From: a virus
Direction: 5' to 3' (one strand)
IMG/VR virus record: IMGVR_UViG_3300028895_000276
Location: 1-60,657 of that record
Length of the DNA stretch: 60,657 bases
How positions within the stretch are numbered: position 1 is the first letter of the stretch; the number at the start of each line of letters is the position of its first letter. A program made the position numbers and the translations under genes. The notes below the pieces were generated by a model, which was not told where the DNA came from, did no database searches, and worked only from the letters and a program-made list of their open reading frames with translations. Shown one piece after another: positions 8,582 to 16,422 of this stretch.

Positions 8582-9121
8582 TTATCCTCTGTCCATCTTG
8601 CGGACTGCCCTGCGCCACGCGTTCTCGGTCTCCCTAGAGTAGTACCGCTTGTGCAGGTTAGCAACCACCTGTGGCCACTCCCTAGGAGCGGTACCAGGAT
8701 GGTCTATTACCACCGGTCCACGAAACGTACCGTTGGCAACCGTACCAGGACCGCCAAACCACGTGCCTCCAGGACCGGTCTTGGCCATGTACGAACCCTT
8801 ACCACCCCAGTTGAAACTGAGATGTGGTGCGTTCTTAGCCTGGATAGGGTGCGGATCAGTGCCTTGGACGTTCCACCACCATATCTGCTTGACCTCGTCC
8901 GATCCTACAGGGTACACGTACAGTCTGAACCCGTCAACCGAAGCAACAAACCTGCCACGGAACGATGGCTTGTTAGTCCAGTTGGCGACGATCCTGTCGA
9001 ACGCCGATACAAACTCAGGCTTGACCCTGTCGTTATGTACGCGTTCCATCTCATCAAGGACCAGCGGGTACCTGCCAAACTTGCGCCTCCCACGGTGAAG
9101 CCGCATAGCTACATTGGCCAT
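8582..9121 (-). CDS. Neck / head-tail connector protein
   Basis: The ATG at 9121 overlaps the end of the upstream neck gene. The 179-residue product begins with a basic helix (MANVAMRLHRGRRKFGRYPL) and an LDEMERVHNDRVKPEFVSAF helix, and then has a glycine/tryptophan-rich beta region. In siphophages the HK97 gp10-like connector or tail completion protein sits here, between adaptor and tail tube. I recognise the position and helix-then-beta layout but not a diagnostic motif. Confidence 0.5.
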   Translation of the reverse strand: MANVAMRLHRGRRKFGRYPLVLDEMERVHNDRVKPEFVSAFDRIVANWTNKPSFRGRFVASVDGFRLYVYPVGSDEVKQIWWWNVQGTDPHPIQAKNAPHLSFNWGGKGSYMAKTGPGGTWFGGPGTVANGTFRGPVVIDHPGTAPREWPQVVANLHKRYYSRETENAWRRAVRKMDRG

Positions 9122-10191
9122 TACAGCACCGCCGACCTATAGAGCTGCATACCCGGCGCCTTGGCGAAGTTGTACGCCGCCCATGCGCCTTCCTCAGGTC
9201 CGAATAGCGAGATGCCACGGTTTGGTCTCCCTAGCGAGTCCACCACGACCATTCGGTCCCTCTCCCACATCCGGTTCGCTGCGTCACACCCGCACGGCTC
9301 TGACGGCATCTTGGCATGCGCTAGCCTGATGATGGCGTCTTGCGCCTGTCTGCCCCACGAGGTGAGGTAACCATTCTCATCAGCATACTCTCTGCCGGCG
9401 TAGTAGTTTAGCCGTGCCTTGTACAACCGCCCACACGCGGTGATGCAGTCAGCCCTCACCAGCACGCTACCTATCAAAGGCTTGCGCACGTAAATGCACG
9501 CATCCTGTGTGGTCTCGGTGCACGATGTCCTGGTCTGGCACTGCTGGAACACCAGCTCTGCCGGGTTGTTGTCCACGTTGTAGACGCGCACCACATCAGC
9601 GGTAGCCGAGAAGTTGTTCACGTCGTCGTAGGCGATGCCGGCTGTGCTGTTATCCACCAACTCAGGCTTGACCATCCTGCAGCGCGGTATACTGATCGTC
9701 ATTGCGCCACCCGAGATCGTGATAGCTGATGGTATGATCTCGATGTCGCTGCCAGGGTGATATACCTTGATCTCTCGAGGATCCGTGACCGTGGTAGCGA
9801 ACGGACCAACCGTGGCCGGGTCATCCACATGAGAGACAGCCTGCCCAGCAGTGATCGTAGTTACCGTGCGCACGCCGCCGCTGATCACGTATCCCCAGTC
9901 AGCGATGATTGGCCACTCGTAGTCGTGCTCTTCGTCCGTCTGCCAGCGTCGCCCGATCGTGTAGTTGAGGACCTCTTCGATCTCGTACTGAGCCTCTGCC
10001 AGGTAGTACTGTATCCAGTCTCTCTGGTCCTTGGTCCATATAGTACGGCAGTCGGCACTAGGTACGCAGTCAGCGTTTCCAACCACGCCGAACATCGAAC
10101 ACTCGCACACCTGCACGTGTCGTGCATAGGCAGCTAGCGAGACTATGCTAGTCTCTGGTACCTGTAGCGTCTGCTCTGGTACAATGGCCAT
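9121..10191 (-). CDS. Head-tail adaptor-like neck protein, cysteine-rich
   Basis: A 356-residue protein starting at ATG 10191 behind TATAGGAGAC. The N-terminal part contains a cysteine pair (VCECSMFG), then IWTKDQRDWIQYYLAEAQYE and ...EEVLNYTIGRRW, a helical segment like that of gp6-type head-tail adaptors, which start with a helix bundle. The C-terminal half is another helix region (YYAGREYADENGYLTSWGRQ, AHAKMPSEPCGC). At least ten cysteines are present, high for a virion protein. It stands between capsid-side genes and the connector gene, which agrees with a neck role. Confidence 0.5.
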   Translation of the reverse strand: MAIVPEQTLQVPETSIVSLAAYARHVQVCECSMFGVVGNADCVPSADCRTIWTKDQRDWIQYYLAEAQYEIEEVLNYTIGRRWQTDEEHDYEWPIIADWGYVISGGVRTVTTITAGQAVSHVDDPATVGPFATTVTDPREIKVYHPGSDIEIIPSAITISGGAMTISIPRCRMVKPELVDNSTAGIAYDDVNNFSATADVVRVYNVDNNPAELVFQQCQTRTSCTETTQDACIYVRKPLIGSVLVRADCITACGRLYKARLNYYAGREYADENGYLTSWGRQAQDAIIRLAHAKMPSEPCGCDAANRMWERDRMVVVDSLGRPNRGISLFGPEEGAWAAYNFAKAPGMQLYRSAVL

Positions 10192-10225
10192 GCTTGTCTC
10201 CTATAGCCCCAGCGCAATTCGGCGC

Positions 10226-10804
10226 CTAAAGGGAAAACCACCGCAGAGCAACGTAAGACCTCGTCATGGTGTACCGCCCATCATCCACGGACTCCAGAAT
10301 AACGCTCGCCGGTCGCCCAGCGTCAGAGCTTGTCACGCACGCGCAGATGGTCTCCACTCCGTCAGACTCACCGCTCAACTCTACACCTAGCCAGTCCGGG
10401 TAAAAAGCGACCATGTCGGGTAGCCACATTGCCGCGTTGGTCACCTCATACATTCCAGTTATTGCGATAACCTGACCGTAGGCATTGAAGCTGTTCCGGT
10501 CAGCCGTTAGCCGCATACCGCAAGAGGAACGCCAGAATGGGTTCGTGGCTTTCCCGGTGTGTGCCCATTGCATTTCGACCCGAATTCCGCCTGCTTGATG
10601 GTGCTGGTTAAAGACCATGTAGAGCCTTGCCGTAGCCGCTCCGGTCGGGTTGTTGACTTCGACCCAGGTCCCCTCAGCAATTGGATTGCTCCCGCCTTGA
10701 TCCGTAGACACATAGAAGCCGGAAGGGGGAGCGTCACACGGACAACTCACACTACTACCACCGCCGAACAAACCCGCCTGGTATGCCTTCAGTGCCGCTT
10801 TCAT
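10226..10804 (-). CDS. Virion surface protein, twin B (shares N-terminal 16 residues with the next gene)
   Basis: A 192-residue protein beginning MKAALKAYQAGLFGGG, identical to the first 16 residues of the adjacent gene at 10801-11610. The body (from SCPCDAPPSGFYVSTDQGGS on) is a beta-rich domain with hydrophobic strands, ending ALRWFSL. It overlaps the upstream gene by 4 bases. The shared leader looks like a docking peptide that fixes different outer domains to the same virion site. No enzymatic motif is seen. It lies between membrane/decoration genes and the neck genes. Confidence 0.6.
   Translation of the reverse strand: MKAALKAYQAGLFGGGSSVSCPCDAPPSGFYVSTDQGGSNPIAEGTWVEVNNPTGAATARLYMVFNQHHQAGGIRVEMQWAHTGKATNPFWRSSCGMRLTADRNSFNAYGQVIAITGMYEVTNAAMWLPDMVAFYPDWLGVELSGESDGVETICACVTSSDAGRPASVILESVDDGRYTMTRSYVALRWFSL
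10755..10804 (-). repeat. Direct repeat encoding the shared MKAALKAYQAGLFGGG leader, copy 1
   Basis: About 50 bases here are repeated nearly base for base at 11561-11610. They encode the first 16 residues of two adjacent virion genes. Identity at synonymous positions points to recent duplication or gene conversion, while the downstream parts are unrelated. Confidence 0.85.
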
Positions 10805-11610
10805 AGCGGTCCAGTTATGACCACTTGCCCGTGACCGCTTCTAACGCCGCCGGTAGTCGAGCCGTTTGCCACAGCGACCACCGGGAAGTTTCCCTCGGGT
10901 ATTGACACGACGCCGCCGATGTAGGAAGAGCCACCGCCGCCGTACTGGGCATTGCTCGTGTGACCGCCGAACCATCCACCACCGCCAGCCCCGCGAGCGA
11001 AGTCCGGGTACGAAGGCGGAATTCCCTGACCGTGGCCGAAAGAAAAGCCCGTGTCTTGTCCGCCTGGCCCGCCGCCTGTCTGATCCCCGCGATAGTACCC
11101 GCGTTCCCCAACAAGCCCGCCGCCGTATCCGCCATTGCTATTGAACACGCCAGGTTCAGCCGCGCCACCACCACCACCGCCGCCAACGACTACCCGGTCA
11201 TCGTATCCGGTGCCGCCGATCCGCACGTCGGACCCACCGCCGCCACCGCCGCCTACCCTATCGAACCGATTGATTACCCAGCCGCCGCCATTCCAGCCAC
11301 CGCGGGGGTCAACGGTCGAAACCGGGAAACCGCCCACGAAGACGTAGACGGTAGTGGGCGCCGCCAGTGAGACCTCGCCGGTAGCGTAGCCGCCAAGCCC
11401 GCCGGGCGAGCACTCTGTCGCGCCGTTCGTCCCGACGCCACCCTCAGCACCCCAACACTCGATCTTGAAGGTGCCAGCCGGTAGAAGCTGGGACTGAGAA
11501 GAGCCATCCAGCCCGTTCGTACCGTTGTACGTGAATGTATAGACCACGGACGGCACGCTACCACCGCCGCCGAACAAACCCGCCTGGTATGCCTTCAGTG
11601 CCGCTTTCAT
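10801..11610 (-). CDS. Glycine-rich virion surface protein, twin A
   Basis: A 269-residue protein that begins with the same MKAALKAYQAGLFGGG leader as its neighbour. The body starts with a beta strand (VVYTFTYNGTNGLDGSSQSQ) and then a long glycine-rich region with runs of five to seven glycines, patterns of the kind found in the glycine-rich domain of ALK-like receptors and many phage adhesins ('FKIECWGAEGG', 'YVFVGG'). Such proteins act as adhesins or spike/fibre tips. No catalytic motif is seen. ATG 11610 has a weak site; translation may be coupled to the preceding gene. Confidence 0.6.
   Translation of the reverse strand: MKAALKAYQAGLFGGGGSVPSVVYTFTYNGTNGLDGSSQSQLLPAGTFKIECWGAEGGVGTNGATECSPGGLGGYATGEVSLAAPTTVYVFVGGFPVSTVDPRGGWNGGGWVINRFDRVGGGGGGGSDVRIGGTGYDDRVVVGGGGGGGAAEPGVFNSNGGYGGGLVGERGYYRGDQTGGGPGGQDTGFSFGHGQGIPPSYPDFARGAGGGGWFGGHTSNAQYGGGGSSYIGGVVSIPEGNFPVVAVANGSTTGGVRSGHGQVVITGPL
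11561..11610 (-). repeat. Direct repeat encoding the shared leader, copy 2
   Basis: Partner of the repeat at 10755-10804; see there. The match runs from the start codon to the end of the glycine triplet and stops where the two proteins diverge. Confidence 0.85.
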
Positions 11611-11943
11611 CTAGCCCGCCGTGTAGCTGATCCAGTCATCCTCGGTGCCGTTTAGATGGCACTGGGACAGGTCAAGCGCCATCAGTAGTCGGGTCTCGCC
11701 AGCCGGAACCACGAGCCCGTTGCCGGTCCCGTCGACCTCGTTGGTAACCTGGCCGTTTCCGACCGTCACCGCTCCAGCGTTATCCGCGTCAGCCGTGACG
11801 AAGACGCACGCCTGAGGAAGTCGCCGCCGCACTGTTGAAAACTGGATAGGGATCCCAGTAGTCGCAACCATAACCTGCCCTGTCAGGGGTGGGTCGTTTG
11901 GGGTCTCTGTTTCTGACAGTCTCACCGGTTCACTTGTTGGCAT
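11611..11943 (-). CDS. Small beta-rich virion protein
   Basis: A 110-residue protein at ATG 11943 behind an AGGAGAAG site. It begins MPTSEPVRLSETETPNDPP, then has a beta region with ...IPIQFSTVRRRLPQACVFVT. The layout, a disordered start followed by a compact beta sandwich, is common among small phage decoration and surface proteins that precede fibre-like genes. It directly precedes the glycine-rich gene. I do not recognise a family. Confidence 0.5.
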   Translation of the reverse strand: MPTSEPVRLSETETPNDPPLTGQVMVATTGIPIQFSTVRRRLPQACVFVTADADNAGAVTVGNGQVTNEVDGTGNGLVVPAGETRLLMALDLSQCHLNGTEDDWISYTAG

Positions 11944-11958
11944 CGTTCTTCTCCTATA

Positions 11959-12336
11959 CTAACCACTCGCCACCGGGGGACGCCCTAGCGCCTCGGTGAC
12001 CTCTACCCGCAAATCGTCAGGTGGCATGCGACCTAGCTCAGCCGCCCAGCCCATGAGAACTTCCCAGGTCCTACGGAGCAACCGCAGCACTGTCCGAAGC
12101 TGTTCGCACAGGTCCGCGTTCTGTCTCTCGATCTTCTCCACGCGACCTTCAAGCTTAATCCGCGCTTCCCGTTCATGTGCTAAGTCAATTCGCAAGTTCT
12201 TGACAAGCTCTCCAGCCGCCGCGCTTATGGACTCGCTCGCGTCCGCGTCGTTCTTTCTTATACCCGCAAAGACGCCTATCAAGCCCACCGCGCTACCGGC
12301 AAGGCCTACCAGAAGAGTTACCAGCCAGTCAGGCAT
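11959..12336 (-). CDS. Membrane-anchored coiled-coil protein
   Basis: The 125-residue product has one N-terminal membrane segment (residues 4-26, WLVTLLVGLAGSAVGLIGVF) and then a helical region of about 55 residues rich in charged residues (RIDLAHEREARIKLEGRVEK) that forms a coiled coil. That shape is shared by inner-membrane spanins and some holin-like proteins. It overlaps the upstream membrane gene by 8 bases, so the two, with the next one, could be a lysis or membrane cluster. No outer-spanin partner was identified. Confidence 0.5.
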   Translation of the reverse strand: MPDWLVTLLVGLAGSAVGLIGVFAGIRKNDADASESISAAAGELVKNLRIDLAHEREARIKLEGRVEKIERQNADLCEQLRTVLRLLRRTWEVLMGWAAELGRMPPDDLRVEVTEALGRPPVASG

Positions 12337-12661
12337 GGGCCGTACCGCTTCGTTTATTCAACTCATGCCTCACAACTTCGACGCCCAAAAAGAGCATCAT
12401 CAAGACGCCGTGGACCCGGATACCCTGAGACCACAAGACCCTGAAGGGATGAGGAATCAGCGCCAACAAAGCCACGAAAGTGTAGATCAGAACGTGAGCA
12501 ACCCACACAAGTGGACCCGTCGACCAGGTCGCATGTCCTTTTAGCATCAGCACGCGAATCCAGACAATGAGCGCCGGGATAGCACACGCCAGAATGAGAA
12601 GCCGCTCGTGTCGTGTGTTGATCGCCACGTCACAGAAAAGGCATGCTAGCTCATTTTCCAT
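12329..12661 (-). CDS. Small integral membrane protein
   Basis: A 110-residue protein with about three hydrophobic segments (near residues 21-39, 48-68 and 82-100). It starts at ATG 12661 behind GTAGGAGAGG. A Cys-x-x-Cys pair lies in the first 12 residues (ACLFCD). It sits in a run of three membrane protein genes and could be a holin or part of the membrane cluster. There is no sequence-specific evidence for either. Confidence 0.5.
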   Translation of the reverse strand: MENELACLFCDVAINTRHERLLILACAIPALIVWIRVLMLKGHATWSTGPLVWVAHVLIYTFVALLALIPHPFRVLWSQGIRVHGVLMMLFLGVEVVRHELNKRSGTAHA

Positions 12662-12673
12662 CGCCCTCTCCTA

Positions 12674-13006
12674 CTATGCGTCGTGATCTCCTCGAACAAC
12701 GGTCTCCAGTAAAGACTGCCCTCCGGCAATGCTACCAGACAGCAGCACCCACTGCATGACGCCCAGCCGCAAACCAGCCACGATGACAGCGGCTGCGAAC
12801 ATCGACATCCACACTCCCACGCAGTAGGGACACCCTAACAGATCCTGCAGCGTATTCCATAGCCGCGCCGGCTTTCTGTCGTACATCAGCATCGAAGACG
12901 GCAAAGACCGCAGCCACACGAACACCTCGAACGGTCCGTCATCGAACACGATCATCTCCGCGCCACGGTAGGCGAATAGCACGCCAATCAACATCCACTG
13001 TAGCAC
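12674..13006 (-). CDS. DUF1360-like membrane protein
   Basis: The likely start is the GTG at 13006, just after the upstream stop and behind AGAGGCTA; the frame is open further upstream inside the preceding gene. The 110 residues hold two or three membrane segments and the segment LLGCPYCVGVWMS, the CPYCVG(V/I)W core that marks DUF1360 phage/bacillus membrane proteins. The function of that family is unknown. It begins the small membrane gene set after the glycosyltransferase. Confidence 0.65.
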   Translation of the reverse strand: MLQWMLIGVLFAYRGAEMIVFDDGPFEVFVWLRSLPSSMLMYDRKPARLWNTLQDLLGCPYCVGVWMSMFAAAVIVAGLRLGVMQWVLLSGSIAGGQSLLETVVRGDHDA

Positions 13007-13010
13007 TGTG

Positions 13011-13541
13011 CTAGCCTCTAGCCTTGACAACAGCCTGCACATCGCGCTTGATGATCTTGCCATCCCTGCCCGTACCCGTCACCTCTGCTAGGTCCACGCC
13101 ACTGACCTCTGCGAACGAGGCCGCAGCGGGTGACACGTTGTATTCGACAGGCTCAACGGGAGTCGGCGCCGGCGCAACGACCTTCTCTTTCTGCGGCTCC
13201 TCGCTCGGTGTCGGTTCGGGTGATTTAACCACACTCTCTTCTGGCTGCGGCTGGACTGCCGGCAACGCTGCCCTCTCGAATTCGACCATCCCTGTGAGCC
13301 ATTCGGCGTCCACCGGGTCAGCCCAAAACATCATGTTGCGCTGGTTGCGCCCATACTTGTAGCGTTGGCCAGTTGGACCGTTGATAGTCTGGTTGCCGAT
13401 GTTGGCGCCCAGGTACTTGACCAACACGCTGCCGTCATCTCTAGACGCAGCTAGCGCCGCTACTGCAGGACTGGACCTAGTCCCAGTCTTGCTAACCACC
13501 ACCCGAGGTGTCGTCTTTCGCCTACCACCACAACAAGCCAT
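13011..13541 (-). CDS. Possible separately translated capsid-accessory protein (internal start)
   Basis: Within the long frame above, the ATG at 13541 has an AAGGGGAG ribosome site 6 bases upstream, far stronger than expected by chance. Translation there gives 176 residues: a basic start (MACCGGRRKTT), a conserved-looking segment GPTGQRYKYGRNQRNMMFWA, a Pro/Glu linker and an E3-binding-like domain. A codon TCG nine bases upstream of the site would be a TAG stop with one base change. This suggests two ancestral genes now fused in frame, with the second still able to start by itself. Confidence 0.5.
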   Translation of the reverse strand: MACCGGRRKTTPRVVVSKTGTRSSPAVAALAASRDDGSVLVKYLGANIGNQTINGPTGQRYKYGRNQRNMMFWADPVDAEWLTGMVEFERAALPAVQPQPEESVVKSPEPTPSEEPQKEKVVAPAPTPVEPVEYNVSPAAASFAEVSGVDLAEVTGTGRDGKIIKRDVQAVVKARG

Positions 13542-14840
13542 CGGTAACTCCCCTTTCGAGTAAACAGCACTGTGGATCCGCGCCACCTTGTGCAAGAAAT
13601 AGGACCGAGGACGAGGTACCCGTTGCGTGCGTCCTTGCCCCTCGCGCCTATAGCAATAGTGCGCCTCCCGCAGATGTACTCCACAGTACCCGTGCAACCC
13701 TAGGTTGATGTTGAACTCCCAGTCCTCTCGCCCGTTGTCCATCCTGTTAGAATAGCCACCGGTTTCCAACCATGCAATACGCGGAAACATGATACCCTTA
13801 TGCATACAGTTACGGTCTAACAGTTCATCAAACACGTACTCTGGCATGACCTTACGCTGTCGTGCTCCGTTCCTGCCGTGGTAGACGATGTCGTCGTAGA
13901 CCACGCTGTGTGGGTTTGCTAGCTGCAACTCGTACATGCGCTCTAGCCGCCGAGGTGCCATCCAGTCATCGCCATCCAGGACCGTGCAGAACCTGCCCTT
14001 GGCTATGCTCAGGCCGGCGTTAGCCGCCGAACTCGCGCCACCGTTGCGCTGCCGTACGTAGTGAATCGCCTTCCACGGGTCGTGTAGTCTCTGCCCGACT
14101 ATGGGCGTATTGTCCATGCTGCCGTCGTCCACTATAATGATCTCGGTAGCCTGGAACGTCTGGTCTAGCACCGAAGTCACAGCCTGCTCTAGATAGCGCC
14201 CATAGTTGTAGCACGTTATGATCACGCTGATCTCTGGTGGCGTCTTGATCAACCACCGTCTAGCTGCCCTGTCGCCACCAACATCCTCTATAGCCTGTCT
14301 GATACTGGTGCCGTAGGTCTTCGGTCTCTTATGCTTGAAGTAGCCACGCACGTCCAGCGGCTGCACCCGGAACCCGCTGCGGCACGCCCGCAGTTGATAC
14401 TCGCACGTGGCACCCCATAGTGGATAGAGGTCTCCGTTGAAGCCGCCTATAGCGTTCAGCAGGTCACGACGCACGAACATGAACGTTCCCTGTACATAGC
14501 CGTTAGGCCAGCCAGGGTGTTTCATAACGCCGTCACCGATGATCGCATAGCTCTGTCTCTCTGCTAGCGCACGCTGCCATCCGTTCAGCAACTCGCCGTC
14601 CTGGTTCAGCACCAGCACGTCCGTGTCACACTCAGCGAACCCACGGTTGCAGCCGCCCGAGAAGTAGCCGCGCTCATGCTGCTTGATCACGCGCACGTTA
14701 GGCCATCTGGATACGTCTGGTGGCGCACTGCCGTAATCGTTGATGACCAGGGTGGGGATATCCGCCGGCACGGTGTCCAGAAGAGCCGGCAACGTTGCGT
14801 GACCGTGCCAGAACGGGATGACTACAGTTAGGTTGTCCAA
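13011..14840 (-). CDS. Double glycosyltransferase joined in frame to a capsid-accessory-like C-terminus
   Basis: I start it at the TTG at 14840, behind GGAGGG; no ATG with a site exists and the frame opens into element E. The 609-residue product has two family-2 transferase domains. The first has LTVVIPFWHGHATLPALL and an LVINDYG region, with an LNQDGEL aspartate. The second begins SVIITCYNYGRYLEQAV, has IIIVDDGSMDN and LDGDDWM, the nucleotide- and metal-binding motifs. From about residue 434 the protein changes: MACCGGRRKTTPRVVV, then YLGANIGNQTINGPTGQRYK, a proline-rich linker and a C-terminal E3-binding-like domain (VSPAAASFAEVSG then GTGRDGKIIKRDV). In related phages the latter looks like a separate small gene next to the capsid gene. 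The gene follows major capsid, so the transferase may modify the virion or host surface. Confidence 0.75.
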   Translation of the reverse strand: MDNLTVVIPFWHGHATLPALLDTVPADIPTLVINDYGSAPPDVSRWPNVRVIKQHERGYFSGGCNRGFAECDTDVLVLNQDGELLNGWQRALAERQSYAIIGDGVMKHPGWPNGYVQGTFMFVRRDLLNAIGGFNGDLYPLWGATCEYQLRACRSGFRVQPLDVRGYFKHKRPKTYGTSIRQAIEDVGGDRAARRWLIKTPPEISVIITCYNYGRYLEQAVTSVLDQTFQATEIIIVDDGSMDNTPIVGQRLHDPWKAIHYVRQRNGGASSAANAGLSIAKGRFCTVLDGDDWMAPRRLERMYELQLANPHSVVYDDIVYHGRNGARQRKVMPEYVFDELLDRNCMHKGIMFPRIAWLETGGYSNRMDNGREDWEFNINLGLHGYCGVHLREAHYCYRREGQGRTQRVPRPRSYFLHKVARIHSAVYSKGELPMACCGGRRKTTPRVVVSKTGTRSSPAVAALAASRDDGSVLVKYLGANIGNQTINGPTGQRYKYGRNQRNMMFWADPVDAEWLTGMVEFERAALPAVQPQPEESVVKSPEPTPSEEPQKEKVVAPAPTPVEPVEYNVSPAAASFAEVSGVDLAEVTGTGRDGKIIKRDVQAVVKARG

Positions 14841-14859
14841 CAAACCCTCCGCTTTAACC

Positions 14860-14940
14860 GAAGGTACTTTCCTTGCACGTGACGGCATTCAGTGCTATGC
14901 TGGCCGCTATGTGTGCCGTCCTGTGCAAGGAAAATGCCTC
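14860..14940 (-). repeat. Dispersed palindromic element, copy E
   Basis: The most symmetric copy. On the plus strand GGTACTTTCCTTGC (14863-14876) with ACGTGACGGC pairs with GCCGTCCTGTGCAAGG and AAAATGCC (14915-14938), making a stem of about 24 bp with few mismatches. Each arm carries the CCTTGCAC-GGACGGC block of copies C and D. Flanking CTCCCGTTGC (14938-14947) is also shared. It lies between the major capsid hairpin and the glycosyltransferase start. Confidence 0.85.
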
Positions 14941-14973
14941 CCGTTGCGTCCCGTGATGCTTCCGATGCAAGAC

Positions 14974-15010
14974 CACCGTGGGGAGAGTGGTATTAGCCCT
15001 CCCCACGGTG
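14974..15010 (-). terminator. Strong hairpin after the major capsid gene
   Basis: CACCGTGGGGAG (14974-14985) is perfectly complementary to CTCCCCACGGTG (14999-15010), a 12-bp GC-rich stem with a 13-base loop, about 42 bases after the capsid stop at 15053. This fits a terminator or a 3' stabilising hairpin that keeps capsid mRNA high. No run of U follows, so efficiency as a terminator is uncertain. Confidence 0.7.
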
Positions 15011-15052
15011 CAGAGCGCTGTCATCCACGCCAGGACGACAGCTAGTGTCTCA

Positions 15053-16375
15053 TTACGGGCAGACCGCTGCGTCGAAGCTGGTCTCGGGGTAGAAGCTGGT
15101 CTCAGCCGGGTCTGGCGACAGCGGGTCAACCGCGCTGCGGCAGACAACGTCCTGGAACCGGATCTGCGCCCAAGGAGCCGCACAGAACAGACGCGGGTGA
15201 TGCCACAGCTTGAGCTTGTAGCACTCGTTGTCTGTGTCGTATTTGCCCAGCAACCTGCCGTTGTCCAGTGTGAAGTAGTCGCCCACGTTGGCGCCGGTGA
15301 CGTTGGGTGCGAAGTTGGACAGAGCCGTGTTAGCGCTGAGCATCTCGCCTTCGAGAATGCGTCGCCCGCCGATGCTGCCGGTCAGGAAGTACATGTCGAA
15401 ACGCGTCGGTCCGTTGATCGTCTCCCAGTCGTAGGCCATCAGCGGAATGGTGATACCGTCCAGCGTGATGTAGCCATGACCGTACAGGTTCGCCGGGTTC
15501 GTGGCCGAGATGAGGTTATCGCGGAACATCCGCGCCTCGTAGGTCTGCAGGTTGACCTCGCTGTACTGCTGGCCCGCGCAAACACTCCAGCATGTGTAGA
15601 AGTCCAGCAGACACTCAGCCGCGAAAGTCGGCAACAGGATGATCATGTCGCCCAGCGCCGGCAACGAACCGCCGAGGATGGGTGACCAGGACAGCCGCTG
15701 GCGAATGCGTCGGAAGATCGCCTGTAGCACGTCGATGATGTCGAACGTCGCGTCGATGCCGTCGCCGTTGACGGTGATACCAGCACCACCGGTCATCGGG
15801 TTGTCATTCCAGTCCACCACCCATGCGTTGAGCGGTGCACCGTGCCCGGTAGAGATCCACTGTTGCAAGCCGTCGAACTGACCGCCGACTGCGTCGTTGC
15901 CGGTGATCACCAGCCGGCGCATGTCGTCCATGATCTGGTCGGTCGTGAACAGCATATCCCACTCCTGCTCGCTGTCAACGGGTGAACCGTCGAGACGATA
16001 GCGAGGAGAGGTCTTGCAGTAGTACTTGGGCTTCATGATCTCGCGGGTCGGACCGGCACGCGTGATACGCCCGAAGTCCTCGACTGAGATGCTGCGTGTC
16101 CCGAACTCCCAGGAGTTAGGATCGGCACACGGGTCACTCTGATAGCCGGCGCTATCGCCGCTGCTGTCTGGCCGGCGGAAGGTGATGAACTCGAGAGTGC
16201 GCTTGCACTCTTCCGTCACCTGGAAGTTGAGCCAGTCCAGGAACCCCATGGTCCCACGGTACGTGAGGCTCAGGATCTCGTCGGCGCACTGATCGAAGTA
16301 GTTGCAGCACCCGAAGGGTGTCGCACTCGTCGACAGGGTGAGCCGCTGCTGGATCGGAAGTCGGTTCTGGTTCAT
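15053..16375 (-). CDS. Probable major capsid protein
   Basis: A 440-residue protein, ATG 16375 with AGGAGG site. It lies directly after the prohead protease/scaffold gene and is followed by a strong hairpin, the standard place of the major capsid gene. The sequence shows a helical start (TYRGTMGFLDWLNFQVTEEC), an arginine-rich middle and a beta-rich C-terminal half, without enzyme motifs. The family is not one I recognise by motif, so HK97 fold is inferred from context only. About ten cysteines are present, more than usual for a capsid protein. Confidence 0.7.
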   Translation of the reverse strand: MNQNRLPIQQRLTLSTSATPFGCCNYFDQCADEILSLTYRGTMGFLDWLNFQVTEECKRTLEFITFRRPDSSGDSAGYQSDPCADPNSWEFGTRSISVEDFGRITRAGPTREIMKPKYYCKTSPRYRLDGSPVDSEQEWDMLFTTDQIMDDMRRLVITGNDAVGGQFDGLQQWISTGHGAPLNAWVVDWNDNPMTGGAGITVNGDGIDATFDIIDVLQAIFRRIRQRLSWSPILGGSLPALGDMIILLPTFAAECLLDFYTCWSVCAGQQYSEVNLQTYEARMFRDNLISATNPANLYGHGYITLDGITIPLMAYDWETINGPTRFDMYFLTGSIGGRRILEGEMLSANTALSNFAPNVTGANVGDYFTLDNGRLLGKYDTDNECYKLKLWHHPRLFCAAPWAQIRFQDVVCRSAVDPLSPDPAETSFYPETSFDAAVCP

Positions 16376-16422
16376 GATGCTTCGTCCTCCTAGATGGTCC
16401 TACATATGAGAGACTGCCGCCG

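Noticed and set aside
14978-15685. 235-residue plus-strand frame
   Set aside because: Lies antisense over the major capsid gene; no promoter or ribosome site; typical shadow frame of GC-rich DNA.
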